From assembly GCA_900538355.1 (NCBI GenBank), contig UPXS01000018.1:1-37546 (forward strand): a stretch of 37,546 bases of DNA. The letters run 5' to 3'. Of this stretch, positions 25,731-33,546 are shown piece by piece. Both the position numbers and the translations under genes were made by a program. Source of the stretch: an uncultured Veillonella sp. (GTDB lineage Bacteria > Bacillota > Negativicutes > Veillonellales > Veillonellaceae). The notes beneath the pieces were generated by a model. That model was given only the letters and a program-made list of their open reading frames with translations, was not told the DNA's origin and searched no databases. The number at the start of each line of letters is the position of its first letter. Within the stretch, counting starts at the first letter, position 1.

Positions 25731-26456
25731 TTATTCTCCTCGAACAATAGTCCCGATTTCTTCGCCTTTAGCGGCTTTTGTAATGTTACCAGGAATGTCC
25801 ATGCTAAATACAATAATAGGGATATTATTATCTTTACATAAAGTTGTGGATGTTGCATCCATAACCTTTAATTCTTTTGTGATGATATCATTATATGTTA
25901 ATTCATCAAATTTAACGGCATTAGGATTCGTTTTAGGATCAGAATCATATACACCGTCAGCAAACTTCTTCGCCATCAAAATTGCATCTGCTTCAATTTC
26001 AGCAGCGCGCAATGCTGCAGTTGTGTCTGTAGAGAAGTATGGTTTACCAAGGCCTGCACCGAAGATAACAATACGTTTTTTCTCTAAGTGACGAATTGCA
26101 CGACGACGAATATAAGGTTCTGCAATTTCTTGCATTTCGATAGCAGTTTGAACGCGAGTGTCTACGCCTGCTTGTTCTAATGCATCTTGCAATGCTAAGG
26201 AGTTCATTACTGTTGCTAGCATACCCATATAGTCAGCTGTAGCACGATCCATACCTTGGTTACTACCAGCTAACCCTCTCCACAAGTTACCGCCACCAAC
26301 AACAATTGCGATTTCTAAATCAGTGGATTTTGCTAAAGCAGCAATTTCTTTTGCAAATTCTTCAACAACATCAGGGTTAATACCAAAACCTTGTTCACCC
26401 GCTAATGCTTCACCACTCAACTTCAAAACAATACGTCTAAAGTTTCTTTTTGCCAT
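25731..26456 (-). CDS. pyrH: UMP kinase PyrH
   Basis: Phosphorylates UMP to UDP; a hexameric amino acid kinase-family enzyme. KLSGEALAG near 11, VVGGGNLWRG near 53, the MLATVMNSLALQDALE helix and FGAGLGKPYFSTDTTAALRA near 132 identify it. 241 residues is normal. GAGGAG precedes the ATG. It lies after tsf in the conserved rpsB-tsf-pyrH-frr order, with a hairpin in the 62-nt gap. Confidence 0.98.
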   Translation of the reverse strand: MAKRNFRRIVLKLSGEALAGEQGFGINPDVVEEFAKEIAALAKSTDLEIAIVVGGGNLWRGLAGSNQGMDRATADYMGMLATVMNSLALQDALEQAGVDTRVQTAIEMQEIAEPYIRRRAIRHLEKKRIVIFGAGLGKPYFSTDTTAALRAAEIEADAILMAKKFADGVYDSDPKTNPNAVKFDELTYNDIITKELKVMDATSTTLCKDNNIPIIVFSMDIPGNITKAAKGEEIGTIVRGE

Positions 26457-26473
26457 GTGTTTACTCCTCTATT

Positions 26474-26509
26474 GCAAAATAAGAGAACACTGTACGGTGT
26501 TCTCTTATT
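26474..26509 (-). terminator. Hairpin between tsf and pyrH, possible partial terminator
   Basis: A perfect 13-bp stem (26497-26509 with 26478-26490) with a 6-nt loop directly follows the tsf stop codon. On the minus strand the 3' arm ends in TTATTTTGC, a short U-rich tail. It could end part of the rpsB-tsf transcripts so that these abundant proteins are made in excess over pyrH and frr. Confidence 0.7.
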
Positions 26510-26518
26510 ATTTCTTAA

Positions 26519-27199
26519 TTATTTACCAACAGATGCCATTACTTCAGCTACGAAGTCATCTTGGCGTTTTTCAATGCCTTCGCCCAAACCGTAGCGAACA
26601 AAACGACGTACGTTGATGTTTTCACCGATTTTTGCAATATTTTCATTAATGATGTCTGTAACAGTTTTGTCGCCATCTTTAATGAATACTTGTTCTAATA
26701 GGCAGTTTTCTTTATAGAATTTTTCAATACGACCAGCAACCATTTTTTCCAAAACAGCTTCAGGTTTTGGTTTACGGCCAGCTTTAACGTCTTCTTCAGC
26801 TTCTACTTTAGCTTGTTCCAACAATACTTGTTTTTCGTGTTCGATTACTTCAGCAGGAACTTCTTCACGGTTCAAGTATGTAGGGTTTACAGCTGCGATT
26901 TGCATAGCGATATCGCGTGCCAAGTTTTGGAAATCATCAGTTTTAGCAACGAAGTCAGTTTCGCAGTTAACTTCTACCAATACACCGATACGGCCACCAG
27001 CGTGGATGTAAGATTGTACTACACCTTCAGCTGCGATACGACCAGCTTTTTTAGCTGCAGCAGCCAAACCTTTTTCACGAAGAAGGTCAACCGCTTTTTC
27101 GATATTACCGTCAGTTTCAACCAATGCTTTTTTAGCGTCCATCATACCTGCGCCAGTCATGTCGCGCAATTCTTTTACCAAAGCAGCAGTAATTGCCAT
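26519..27199 (-). CDS. tsf: Elongation factor Ts
   Basis: Guanine nucleotide exchange factor for EF-Tu. The N-terminal UBA-like domain shows VKELRDMTGAGMMDAKKAL, and the conserved core has VEVNCETDFVAKTDDF near 75. At 226 residues it is shorter than the E. coli form (about 280) and belongs to the compact type, in which the second half of the core and the coiled-coil module are reduced. GGAGGAAC precedes the ATG. It follows rpsB by 114 nt. Confidence 0.98.
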   Translation of the reverse strand: MAITAALVKELRDMTGAGMMDAKKALVETDGNIEKAVDLLREKGLAAAAKKAGRIAAEGVVQSYIHAGGRIGVLVEVNCETDFVAKTDDFQNLARDIAMQIAAVNPTYLNREEVPAEVIEHEKQVLLEQAKVEAEEDVKAGRKPKPEAVLEKMVAGRIEKFYKENCLLEQVFIKDGDKTVTDIINENIAKIGENINVRRFVRYGLGEGIEKRQDDFVAEVMASVGK

Positions 27200-27219
27200 T
27201 ATTTTGTTCCTCCTAGTAC

Positions 27220-27254
27220 TAATTAAGGTAAGGATATAGTCCTTACCCTAATTA
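27220..27254 (-). promoter_or_regulatory. Intercistronic hairpin between rpsB and tsf
   Basis: An 8-bp GC-containing stem (27240-27247 with 27227-27234, 5-nt loop) is extended by six more pairs beyond one mismatch. No U-tract follows, and the stem ends just before the tsf ribosome binding site. It is more likely an RNA-stability or translation-control element than a terminator. Confidence 0.5.
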
Positions 27255-27313
27255 TATATGTTATAGATTTATCTTTCAAATGCTAATCAGAAATGATTAA
27301 GTGCTTAGCAGAA

Positions 27314-28027
27314 TTATTCTGCAGCTTCAGCACCGTCTAAAGATTCGCCTTGACGACCTTCAAGAACAGCGTCTGCCATTTTACCAGCCAACAATTTTAC
27401 AGCGCGGATAGCGTCATCATTTGCTGGGATTGGGAATTCTACTTCATCAGGATCGCAGTTAGTGTCAACTGTTGCAACAACTGGAATACCCAATTTTTTA
27501 GCTTCTGCAATAGCGATTTTTTCTTTTTTAGGATCAACTACGAAAAGAGCACCTGGCATTTTAGGCATATCTTTGATACCGCCAAGGTATTTTTCCAATT
27601 TTTCCATTTCATGACGAAGACCGATAACTTCTTTTTTAGGCAATACTTCGAAAGTACCATCTTCTGCCATAGCTTCCAATTGTTTTAAACGTTTAATACG
27701 AGTTTCAATTGTTTTGAAGTTAGTCAACATACCGCCCAACCAACGTTCGTTAACGAAGAACATGTTAGCACGGATAGCTTCTTCTTTAATAGCTTCTTGA
27801 GCTTGTTTTTTAGTACCTACGAACAAGATTACTTCGCCTTGGGAAGCAACTTCACGCAAGAAATTGTAAGCTTCTTCTACTTTTTTAACTGTTTTGGACA
27901 AGTCAATGATATAAATACCATTGCGTTCAGTGAAGATGAATTTCGCCATTTTAGGGTTCCATCTTCTAGTCTGATGACCAAAGTGTACACCAGCCTCTAA
28001 TAATTGTTTCATTGATACTACTGCCAT
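27314..28027 (-). CDS. rpsB: 30S ribosomal protein S2
   Basis: Component of the small ribosomal subunit. MKQLLEAGVHFGHQTRRWNPKM at the start and LFVVDPKKEKIAIAEAKKLGIPVVATVDTNCDPD near 155-190 are characteristic. 237 residues is typical. AGGAGGTG lies 5 nt before the ATG. It heads the translation/lipid unit and has a roughly 100-nt structured leader that could serve feedback control by S2. Confidence 0.99.
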   Translation of the reverse strand: MAVVSMKQLLEAGVHFGHQTRRWNPKMAKFIFTERNGIYIIDLSKTVKKVEEAYNFLREVASQGEVILFVGTKKQAQEAIKEEAIRANMFFVNERWLGGMLTNFKTIETRIKRLKQLEAMAEDGTFEVLPKKEVIGLRHEMEKLEKYLGGIKDMPKMPGALFVVDPKKEKIAIAEAKKLGIPVVATVDTNCDPDEVEFPIPANDDAIRAVKLLAGKMADAVLEGRQGESLDGAEAAE

Positions 28028-28041
28028 TGTGGCACCTCCTG

Positions 28042-28120
28042 TTAATTAACCTCCGCCGCTTCATCCTTCGGGTCACCCAAAATTAGGCACAGTACCGAAG
28101 TCCACCGACGTGCATATTTT
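28042..28120 (-). promoter_or_regulatory. Structured 5' leader of rpsB, candidate S2 autoregulatory RNA
   Basis: The untranslated leader contains a GCAC/GTGC helix (28110-28113 with 28087-28090) and a longer-range CTTCGG/CCGAAG helix (28095-28100 with 28066-28071). A GGG-TGA-CCC hairpin (28076-28078 with 28070-28072) shares two bases with the second helix, so these two structures exclude each other. The leader ends in a GGAGG copy (about 28051-28055) upstream of the true ribosome binding site. This GC-rich patch stands out from its AT-rich surroundings. S2-mediated repression of rpsB-tsf is known in E. coli; a role here is inferred. Confidence 0.5.
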
Positions 28121-28132
28121 TCATACCCAATA

Positions 28133-28161
28133 ATTTTAACAAATAATTATTGTAAAAGCAA
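28133..28161 (-). promoter_or_regulatory. Predicted promoter of rpsB-tsf
   Basis: On the minus strand an extended -10, TGT plus TAAAAT (28133-28138), is preceded at 17 nt by TTGCTT (28156-28161). The start of transcription would be near 28126, giving a leader of about 100 nt. The extended -10 makes up for the weak -35. Confidence 0.55.
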
Positions 28162-28200
28162 GCAAGGAGTGAGGATTTATTTAAGAAATCCTCACTCCTT
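28156..28200 (-). terminator. Strong hairpin after rpe, probable terminator
   Basis: A perfect 15-bp stem (28186-28200 with 28164-28178) with a 7-nt loop, the longest perfect short-loop stem noted in the window. On the minus strand it is followed by GCTTGCTTTT, a broken U-tract. It lies about 110 nt beyond the rpe stop and directly before the predicted rpsB promoter, whose -35 overlaps the tail. Confidence 0.7.
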
Positions 28201-28310
28201 CTATTTGATTATAAAATTATTTTTCTAGAAGCTATTATTTCCAAACATAGTACTGTTTAGATACTACTCATATTATTGAGATAGTAAACTCAAAACAACA
28301 ATTATTATAA
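28201..28310. other. AT-rich stretch between rpe and the terminator hairpin
   Basis: With 28028-28200 this completes the 283-nt gap between rpsB and rpe. No open frame with a ribosome binding site and no strong hairpin was seen; weak pairing of GTTTA with TAAAC on the minus strand is the only structure noticed. Confidence 0.5.
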
Positions 28311-28961
28311 CTAGTTATTTCGAATAGCCTCAATCATTTGTGCTCGATCATCAGCGCCAAACACAGCGGAACCAGCAACTAGAATTGTAGCACCTGCTCG
28401 TTTAATAGGTACACAAGTAATATCATTAATACCGCCATCTACTTCAATAACTGCAGTTGTGTTGTCCACTTCTTCTAATAGCATTTTAGCTTGTTTAACT
28501 TTTTTAATAGCGTTTGGAATAAAGGATTGACCACCAAAGCCAGGATTTACGGACATAATTAAAATCATATCAAGATCGGCTGCTACATCCTCCAATAAAG
28601 ATACTGGTGTACCTGGATTAAGTGATACCCCTGCTTTCATACCACATTGTTTGATCTGTTGAATCAATCGATGCATATGAGGCACTGTTTCTTGATGGAA
28701 TGTAAAATACTCTACACCAATCTTTGCAAACTCTTCTACGTAATCACCAGGATTAGTAACCATTAAATGAACATCAAATGGTAGTTGTGTATAAGGACGG
28801 ATTGCTTTTACTATAGGTGCACCAAAGGTTAAGTTTGGTACAAAATGACCATCCATAATATCAATATGCAATAAGTCCGCTCCTGCTAATTCAATGGATT
28901 TTATTTCTTCACTTAATGTTGCAAAATTTGCAGAGAGCATAGATGGTGCAATTTTAATCAT
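28311..28961 (-). CDS. rpe: Ribulose-phosphate 3-epimerase
   Basis: Interconverts ribulose 5-phosphate and xylulose 5-phosphate in the pentose phosphate pathway. TIM-barrel motifs are all present: APSMLSANF (5-13), HIDIMDGHFVPN (about 33-44), DVHLMV, MSVNPGFGGQ and EVDGGI. 216 residues is normal. Its GAGGT ribosome binding site lies in the last codons of rsgA. The prpC-prkC-rsgA-rpe order is conserved in many Firmicutes. Confidence 0.97.
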   Translation of the reverse strand: MIKIAPSMLSANFATLSEEIKSIELAGADLLHIDIMDGHFVPNLTFGAPIVKAIRPYTQLPFDVHLMVTNPGDYVEEFAKIGVEYFTFHQETVPHMHRLIQQIKQCGMKAGVSLNPGTPVSLLEDVAADLDMILIMSVNPGFGGQSFIPNAIKKVKQAKMLLEEVDNTTAVIEVDGGINDITCVPIKRAGATILVAGSAVFGADDRAQMIEAIRNN

Positions 28962-28962
28962 T

Positions 28963-29826
28963 TTAAAACCTCTTTCGTTGACTTTCTATGTCATTACGTA
29001 TAGACATATATGCATCATATCGTCCTTGATGAATATGGCCAGCCTCTAAAGCATCTTTTATGCCACAAATAGGTTCATGTTCATGATAACAAGGATTAAA
29101 TTTACATGTATCAACATAATCACTAAATTCAGGGAATAACGTAGGTAACCGTTCTAATGATACATCATTGAACTCAATGGCGCTAAAGCCAGGTGTATCC
29201 ATGATAAAGGAATTTGAATCCAAACTATATAAGGAAGCATGACGAGTAGTATGTTTACCACGCTTAATTTTGTCACTAACCTCTCCCGTTTGGAATGCAA
29301 ACTTAGGGTCCACTGCATTTAATAAACTACTTTTACCAACACCAGAAGGACCTGCAAAAGCAGTTACCTTATGTTCTAAGACATGACGTAAGTCATCAAT
29401 ACCAGTCATATTATATGTTGATGTCATCAATACTTCATAGCCGATAGATTGATAAAGTTTTACCATATCTTCCGTATCTGAATCCATCAAATCACATTTG
29501 TTGATACATAATACAATAGGAATATCTGCATGCTCAATCATAACCAGCATTTTATTGAGCAATAACTCATTAATATCTGGCTCATGGGCAGCTACAACCA
29601 ACACAACTTGATCAATATTGGCTACCGCAGGTCTTACCATAGCATTATGACGATCATGGATGGACTCAACGAATCCATCCTCTGAAATCGTAACACGGTC
29701 ACCAACTAGTAAACTGTAGCGACCTTTCTTCAATCTGCCTCGAACTTTACATTCATGAACAGTACCATTATCGTCTTGTACGTAAAAGTAACCATTCATA
29801 TTTTTGACAACAATGCCTGTAATCAT
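28963..29826 (-). CDS. rsgA: Ribosome small subunit-dependent GTPase RsgA
   Basis: Circularly permuted GTPase that checks late maturation of the 30S subunit. An N-terminal OB fold (about 1-65) is followed by motifs in the permuted order G4 (NKCDL), G1 (GPSGVGKSS), G3 (DTPGF), and a C-terminal zinc site built from CKFNPCYHEHEPIC. 287 residues is typical. GGGG precedes the ATG. It lies 8 nt after prkC; RsgA family members are known substrates of the PrkC kinase in Firmicutes. Confidence 0.96.
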   Translation of the reverse strand: MITGIVVKNMNGYFYVQDDNGTVHECKVRGRLKKGRYSLLVGDRVTISEDGFVESIHDRHNAMVRPAVANIDQVVLVVAAHEPDINELLLNKMLVMIEHADIPIVLCINKCDLMDSDTEDMVKLYQSIGYEVLMTSTYNMTGIDDLRHVLEHKVTAFAGPSGVGKSSLLNAVDPKFAFQTGEVSDKIKRGKHTTRHASLYSLDSNSFIMDTPGFSAIEFNDVSLERLPTLFPEFSDYVDTCKFNPCYHEHEPICGIKDALEAGHIHQGRYDAYMSIRNDIESQRKRF

Positions 29827-29834
29827 AATTCCCC

Positions 29835-31769
29835 TTATAATGCTGTTTCTTGTACTAATGCACCATTGAGATAAACCTCAATACGTACATTACCTACACC
29901 AGACACTTTTTTAACGATACGATCACCAGGTTTATTTGTATCATCATAAATAACAGCAGAACCTTCATCATCCTTTACGACAATTTTAAGTTCTTGATTT
30001 TTAGACCCCGCTGGAACTGTAATATCTACAGTACCAGTTGTTTTATTACTGCTACTATCCGACTTTTTATCAGATTTCTTTTTATCATCTTTGTATTCAG
30101 TCGTTAAGTTTACTGTAGACCCTTCATCAATTTCATCCCCAGCTTTAATGCTTTGCTCTGTAACGATAGATTTTTCTTCTACTGAACCAGCTACTTGATT
30201 AACACCAAGATGAGCATTGCTCAATGTATCTCGCGCATCTTTTAAGGTCATACCAATAACATTTGGCATTTGAATCTTTTTAGCTTTCGCTTTATTTACA
30301 ACGAGATCAATTGTAGTGCCTTTAGAAACTTTAGAATCACCAGATGGACTTTGAGCAATAATAACGCCATCAGGTTTATTATCAACAGATTGTTGAGTTA
30401 CTTTACCAACAACTAAACCTACATCTTTGAGACGTTGTCGTGCTTGTTCTACAGTTAAACCGGATAAGTCTGGTACTGTAATATCACCAACACCTTTAGA
30501 AACGACAAGGTGTATTGTTCGTTGTTCTTTAACCTTTTCCCCAGCCCCTGGAGTCTGAGAAATAACTTGACCTGCTGGTACATCAGGGTTTGTAACTTCA
30601 CTTGTAGATACGCGCAAATGTTTATCTTCTAAAATATTTTTAGCTACAGATACTTGCTTACCTACAACATTAGGTACATCCACTGTTGTATTGCTCCAGA
30701 AGTTACCATAACTCAAGAAGGCACCTAAGAATGCTACTAAGAAAATAACAGCAGCACCTAGAACAATATATTTTTGTGGAATCGATGCTATTTTACTTAA
30801 CATACTCTTCTTTTTACCCTCATCTTTTTGCTCTTCTTCAATGGTGCTGAAATCCTCCATAGCTTCAGGATCGACAGCTGGAATCATTTGTGTAGCAAAG
30901 TCATATGGTTCATGACGTTGTGTTTTCCCCATTGTAAACCCTTGGGACAATCGTAAATCACTAATCATATCAGAAATAGAATCAAAACGATCCGCAGGAT
31001 TTTTAGATAGAGCCTTCATCACAACTGCTTCTAAAAGCGGTGGAATGGACGGATTATATCGGGTTGGAGGAGCTACTTTTTCACGCACATGTTTTAATGC
31101 TACTGCGATTGGTGTTTCCCCTTCAAAAGGAACCCTTCCAGTAAGCATTTCATATAAAACTACCCCTAAAGAGTAAATATCAGTATTTCCATCCACAGGT
31201 TTACCGCTAGCTTGTTCTGGTGATAAATAGTGGGCTGACCCTAAAATAGAGTTCGTATACATCACTGTATTGGTAGCATTCATGGCTCGAGCGATACCAA
31301 AGTCAGTAACTTTTACACGACCAGTACGAGTAATAATAACATTATGTGGTTTAATATCACAATGTACTATTCCCATTGTATGTGCGTGCTCTAAGCCCTC
31401 AGCAATAGCAATTGTGAACTTAACAGCCTCATCTATGGATAGTCTGCCATGACGAGTAATATATTCTTTTAGTGTTTCACCATCTACATATTCCATAATG
31501 ATATAGTGTAAGTCTTGATCAAACCCTACATCATACATGTTTACAATATTAGGATGATTTAGTTTGCCTGCCGCTTGTGCTTCTCGTTTAAAACGCGTAA
31601 CAAACTCATCATCATTGGCAAAGTTAGCATGCAATACTTTAATTGCTACTTGTCTACCTAGTAAGGTATCTTCTCCAAGGTATACGTCAGCCATTCCGCC
31701 AACGCCAATTTTATCAACTATTCGGTAGCGGTTATCTAGAAGTAAACCTTTTATATTCATAGTACTCAT
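29835..31769 (-). CDS. prkC: PASTA-domain Ser/Thr protein kinase PrkC/PknB
   Basis: Membrane kinase that senses peptidoglycan fragments or lipid II and tunes cell-wall synthesis and growth. The kinase domain (about 14-275) has the glycine loop GVGGMADVY, the catalytic lysine K44, HCDIKPHN (136-143) and DFG (156-158). C137 replaces the arginine of the usual HRD motif, so it is a non-RD kinase. A membrane segment spans about 334-354, followed by three PASTA repeats (about 363-425, 429-493, 499-560), a Lys/Ser-rich linker and a C-terminal beta domain with acidic and hydrophobic patches. 644 residues is normal. GGAG precedes the ATG. It lies 18 nt after its phosphatase gene prpC. Confidence 0.96.
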   Translation of the reverse strand: MSTMNIKGLLLDNRYRIVDKIGVGGMADVYLGEDTLLGRQVAIKVLHANFANDDEFVTRFKREAQAAGKLNHPNIVNMYDVGFDQDLHYIIMEYVDGETLKEYITRHGRLSIDEAVKFTIAIAEGLEHAHTMGIVHCDIKPHNVIITRTGRVKVTDFGIARAMNATNTVMYTNSILGSAHYLSPEQASGKPVDGNTDIYSLGVVLYEMLTGRVPFEGETPIAVALKHVREKVAPPTRYNPSIPPLLEAVVMKALSKNPADRFDSISDMISDLRLSQGFTMGKTQRHEPYDFATQMIPAVDPEAMEDFSTIEEEQKDEGKKKSMLSKIASIPQKYIVLGAAVIFLVAFLGAFLSYGNFWSNTTVDVPNVVGKQVSVAKNILEDKHLRVSTSEVTNPDVPAGQVISQTPGAGEKVKEQRTIHLVVSKGVGDITVPDLSGLTVEQARQRLKDVGLVVGKVTQQSVDNKPDGVIIAQSPSGDSKVSKGTTIDLVVNKAKAKKIQMPNVIGMTLKDARDTLSNAHLGVNQVAGSVEEKSIVTEQSIKAGDEIDEGSTVNLTTEYKDDKKKSDKKSDSSSNKTTGTVDITVPAGSKNQELKIVVKDDEGSAVIYDDTNKPGDRIVKKVSGVGNVRIEVYLNGALVQETAL

Positions 31770-31787
31770 TATTTCTCCATTTCTAGA

Positions 31788-32489
31788 TTAGATTGTTCCC
31801 ACCACAATGGTCACATTATCTCCTGCTCCGACATCATATACGGATTCCATTAATGATTCTATAACTTTCATATCATCATCAGTAGATTGTAAAGCACTAG
31901 CTATTACATCATCTGATACATAACCGCATAGTCCATCAGTGCAAAGTAAAATACGATCACCTGGAAGAATGGATTCTATACCACTATCTACCTCTAAAGT
32001 ATCATCAACACCGACTGCACGGGTTAATAAGTTTCTTTGAGGATGATTTAGCATTTCATCCTTTGTAATCTCTCCAGCAGCTAATAATTCTTGTACCATA
32101 GAATGATCTGTAGTAATTTGTCGTAAAAGACCATCTCTATATACATACAAACGACTATCACCAACACTTGCCCAGTATAATTGGTTACCATTAATAGCAG
32201 TAACAACAGCAGTAGTGCCCATACCAGCAAGACGTTCTTCATGAGCTACACGATTGGCTATACGTTCATTTGCATGAATAATAGCATCACATAAGTCTTG
32301 TTGACCAACCGTTTGAAGGGAGGCCAAATATTCTTTTATTTCATCAACAGCATAGGTACTAGCAATTTCACCACCACTATAGCCACCCATGCCATCAGTG
32401 ACAGCACAAATAGGACCGTCTATAAAAAATCGATCTTCATTGCGCTGACGCACAAGTCCAATTTTACTTAAACCAACAAAATTATTCAT
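31788..32489 (-). CDS. prpC: PP2C-family Ser/Thr phosphatase PrpC/Stp
   Basis: Removes phosphate from PrkC and its targets. Metal-binding motifs are present in order: RNEDRFF (about 16-22), DGMGGYSGGE (33-42), GDSRLYVYRDG, DGLCGYVSD and GAGDNVTIVV near the end. 233 residues is the compact bacterial PPM form with no membrane segment. The ATG overlaps the rlmN tail by 8 nt, with AAAGGAG in front, so the two are probably coupled. Confidence 0.95.
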   Translation of the reverse strand: MNNFVGLSKIGLVRQRNEDRFFIDGPICAVTDGMGGYSGGEIASTYAVDEIKEYLASLQTVGQQDLCDAIIHANERIANRVAHEERLAGMGTTAVVTAINGNQLYWASVGDSRLYVYRDGLLRQITTDHSMVQELLAAGEITKDEMLNHPQRNLLTRAVGVDDTLEVDSGIESILPGDRILLCTDGLCGYVSDDVIASALQSTDDDMKVIESLMESVYDVGAGDNVTIVVGTI

Positions 32490-33528
32490 GATTCTCCTTT
32501 TTCCGACCGTGAGCTGCTTTTAGCTGTCCACATGCGGCTTGGATCGCATCGCCCATCTCTTTACGTACCGTTACAGATACGCCATAGGAAGCAACGATGT
32601 CTTTAAATGTATTCATATTCGTAATAGATGGTTTATATAATTCAATATGTTCATTGCCATTAACAGGAATTAAATTAACATGGCAATTAGGGAAATCCTT
32701 ACAGATTTCTCCCAAAGCATGAGCCTCCTCCATAGATGCGTTTATAGAATCTATAAGGATATACTCAAAGGTAATACGACGTTGAGTCGTATTATAATAA
32801 TATTTTACCGCATCTAAGACTTCCGTCAATTCATAACGAGCCCCAACAGGCATAATACTACGACGCACTTCATTATTTGTAGCATGTAATGAGAGTGCTA
32901 ATGTTATAGGCAATCCTTCATCAGCTAGCTTATAGATGTTAGGAACCCATCCACAGGTAGAAATAGTCATCTTACGATAACTAATATTACAAATTACAGG
33001 ATCATGTAACAGTTGTAAAGCTTGTAACACATTATCATAGTTTTGTAACGGCTCTCCTGCGCCCATAACGACAACAGAATGAATTTGCTCTTTAGTAAGA
33101 GCCCCGAAAATAACAACTTGACCTATGATTTCAGCCACTGTCAAATCACGGTATAAACCGCCTTGTGTTGAAGCACAGAATACACATCCCATAGCGCAGC
33201 CCACTTGAGAAGAAACACATACAGAATATCCATAATGTTGTTCCATCAAAACGGCTTCTACTCGGCTTTGATCTGTCATTTCAACGAGTATTTTACGAGT
33301 CTTCCCATCTGGAGAAACAGACTCTGTAATTAATGTAGGTAAAGAAATAATACAGTTATCACTTAACCATTGACGCAATTCTTTTGGAAATTGTGTCATG
33401 TCTTGAAAATCAAACACATATCTATGATAGATATAGTCGATTAACTGTTTCGCTCGAAACTTTTGTATATTATGGGTCTTAAAGATAGATTGTAATTCTT
33501 CTAAAGACTTACCCAATAATTCTATCAT
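32482..33528 (-). CDS. rlmN: Dual-specificity 23S rRNA/tRNA methyltransferase RlmN
   Basis: Radical-SAM enzyme that methylates C2 of A2503 in 23S rRNA and A37 in some tRNAs. The cluster motif is C111-x3-C115-x2-C118; the methyl-carrying cysteine is C333 in the closing AACGQL segment. MGAGEPLQNYDNV and STCGWVPNI are also typical. 348 residues fits. No Cfr-like features were seen, and the genomic setting beside rsmB and prpC supports RlmN. GGAG precedes the ATG. Confidence 0.96.
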   Translation of the reverse strand: MIELLGKSLEELQSIFKTHNIQKFRAKQLIDYIYHRYVFDFQDMTQFPKELRQWLSDNCIISLPTLITESVSPDGKTRKILVEMTDQSRVEAVLMEQHYGYSVCVSSQVGCAMGCVFCASTQGGLYRDLTVAEIIGQVVIFGALTKEQIHSVVVMGAGEPLQNYDNVLQALQLLHDPVICNISYRKMTISTCGWVPNIYKLADEGLPITLALSLHATNNEVRRSIMPVGARYELTEVLDAVKYYYNTTQRRITFEYILIDSINASMEEAHALGEICKDFPNCHVNLIPVNGNEHIELYKPSITNMNTFKDIVASYGVSVTVRKEMGDAIQAACGQLKAAHGRKKENHE

Positions 33529-33546
33529 GGTACTCCATTTCTATTA

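Noticed and set aside
25726..26091. 121-codon plus-strand open frame starting in the frr-pyrH gap
   Set aside because: It is antisense to pyrH and has no ribosome binding site or protein features.
26813..27226. 137-codon plus-strand open frame rich in Phe, Ser and Cys
   Set aside because: It is the antisense shadow of tsf; the composition is what the reverse of a Glu/Lys-rich coding sequence gives.
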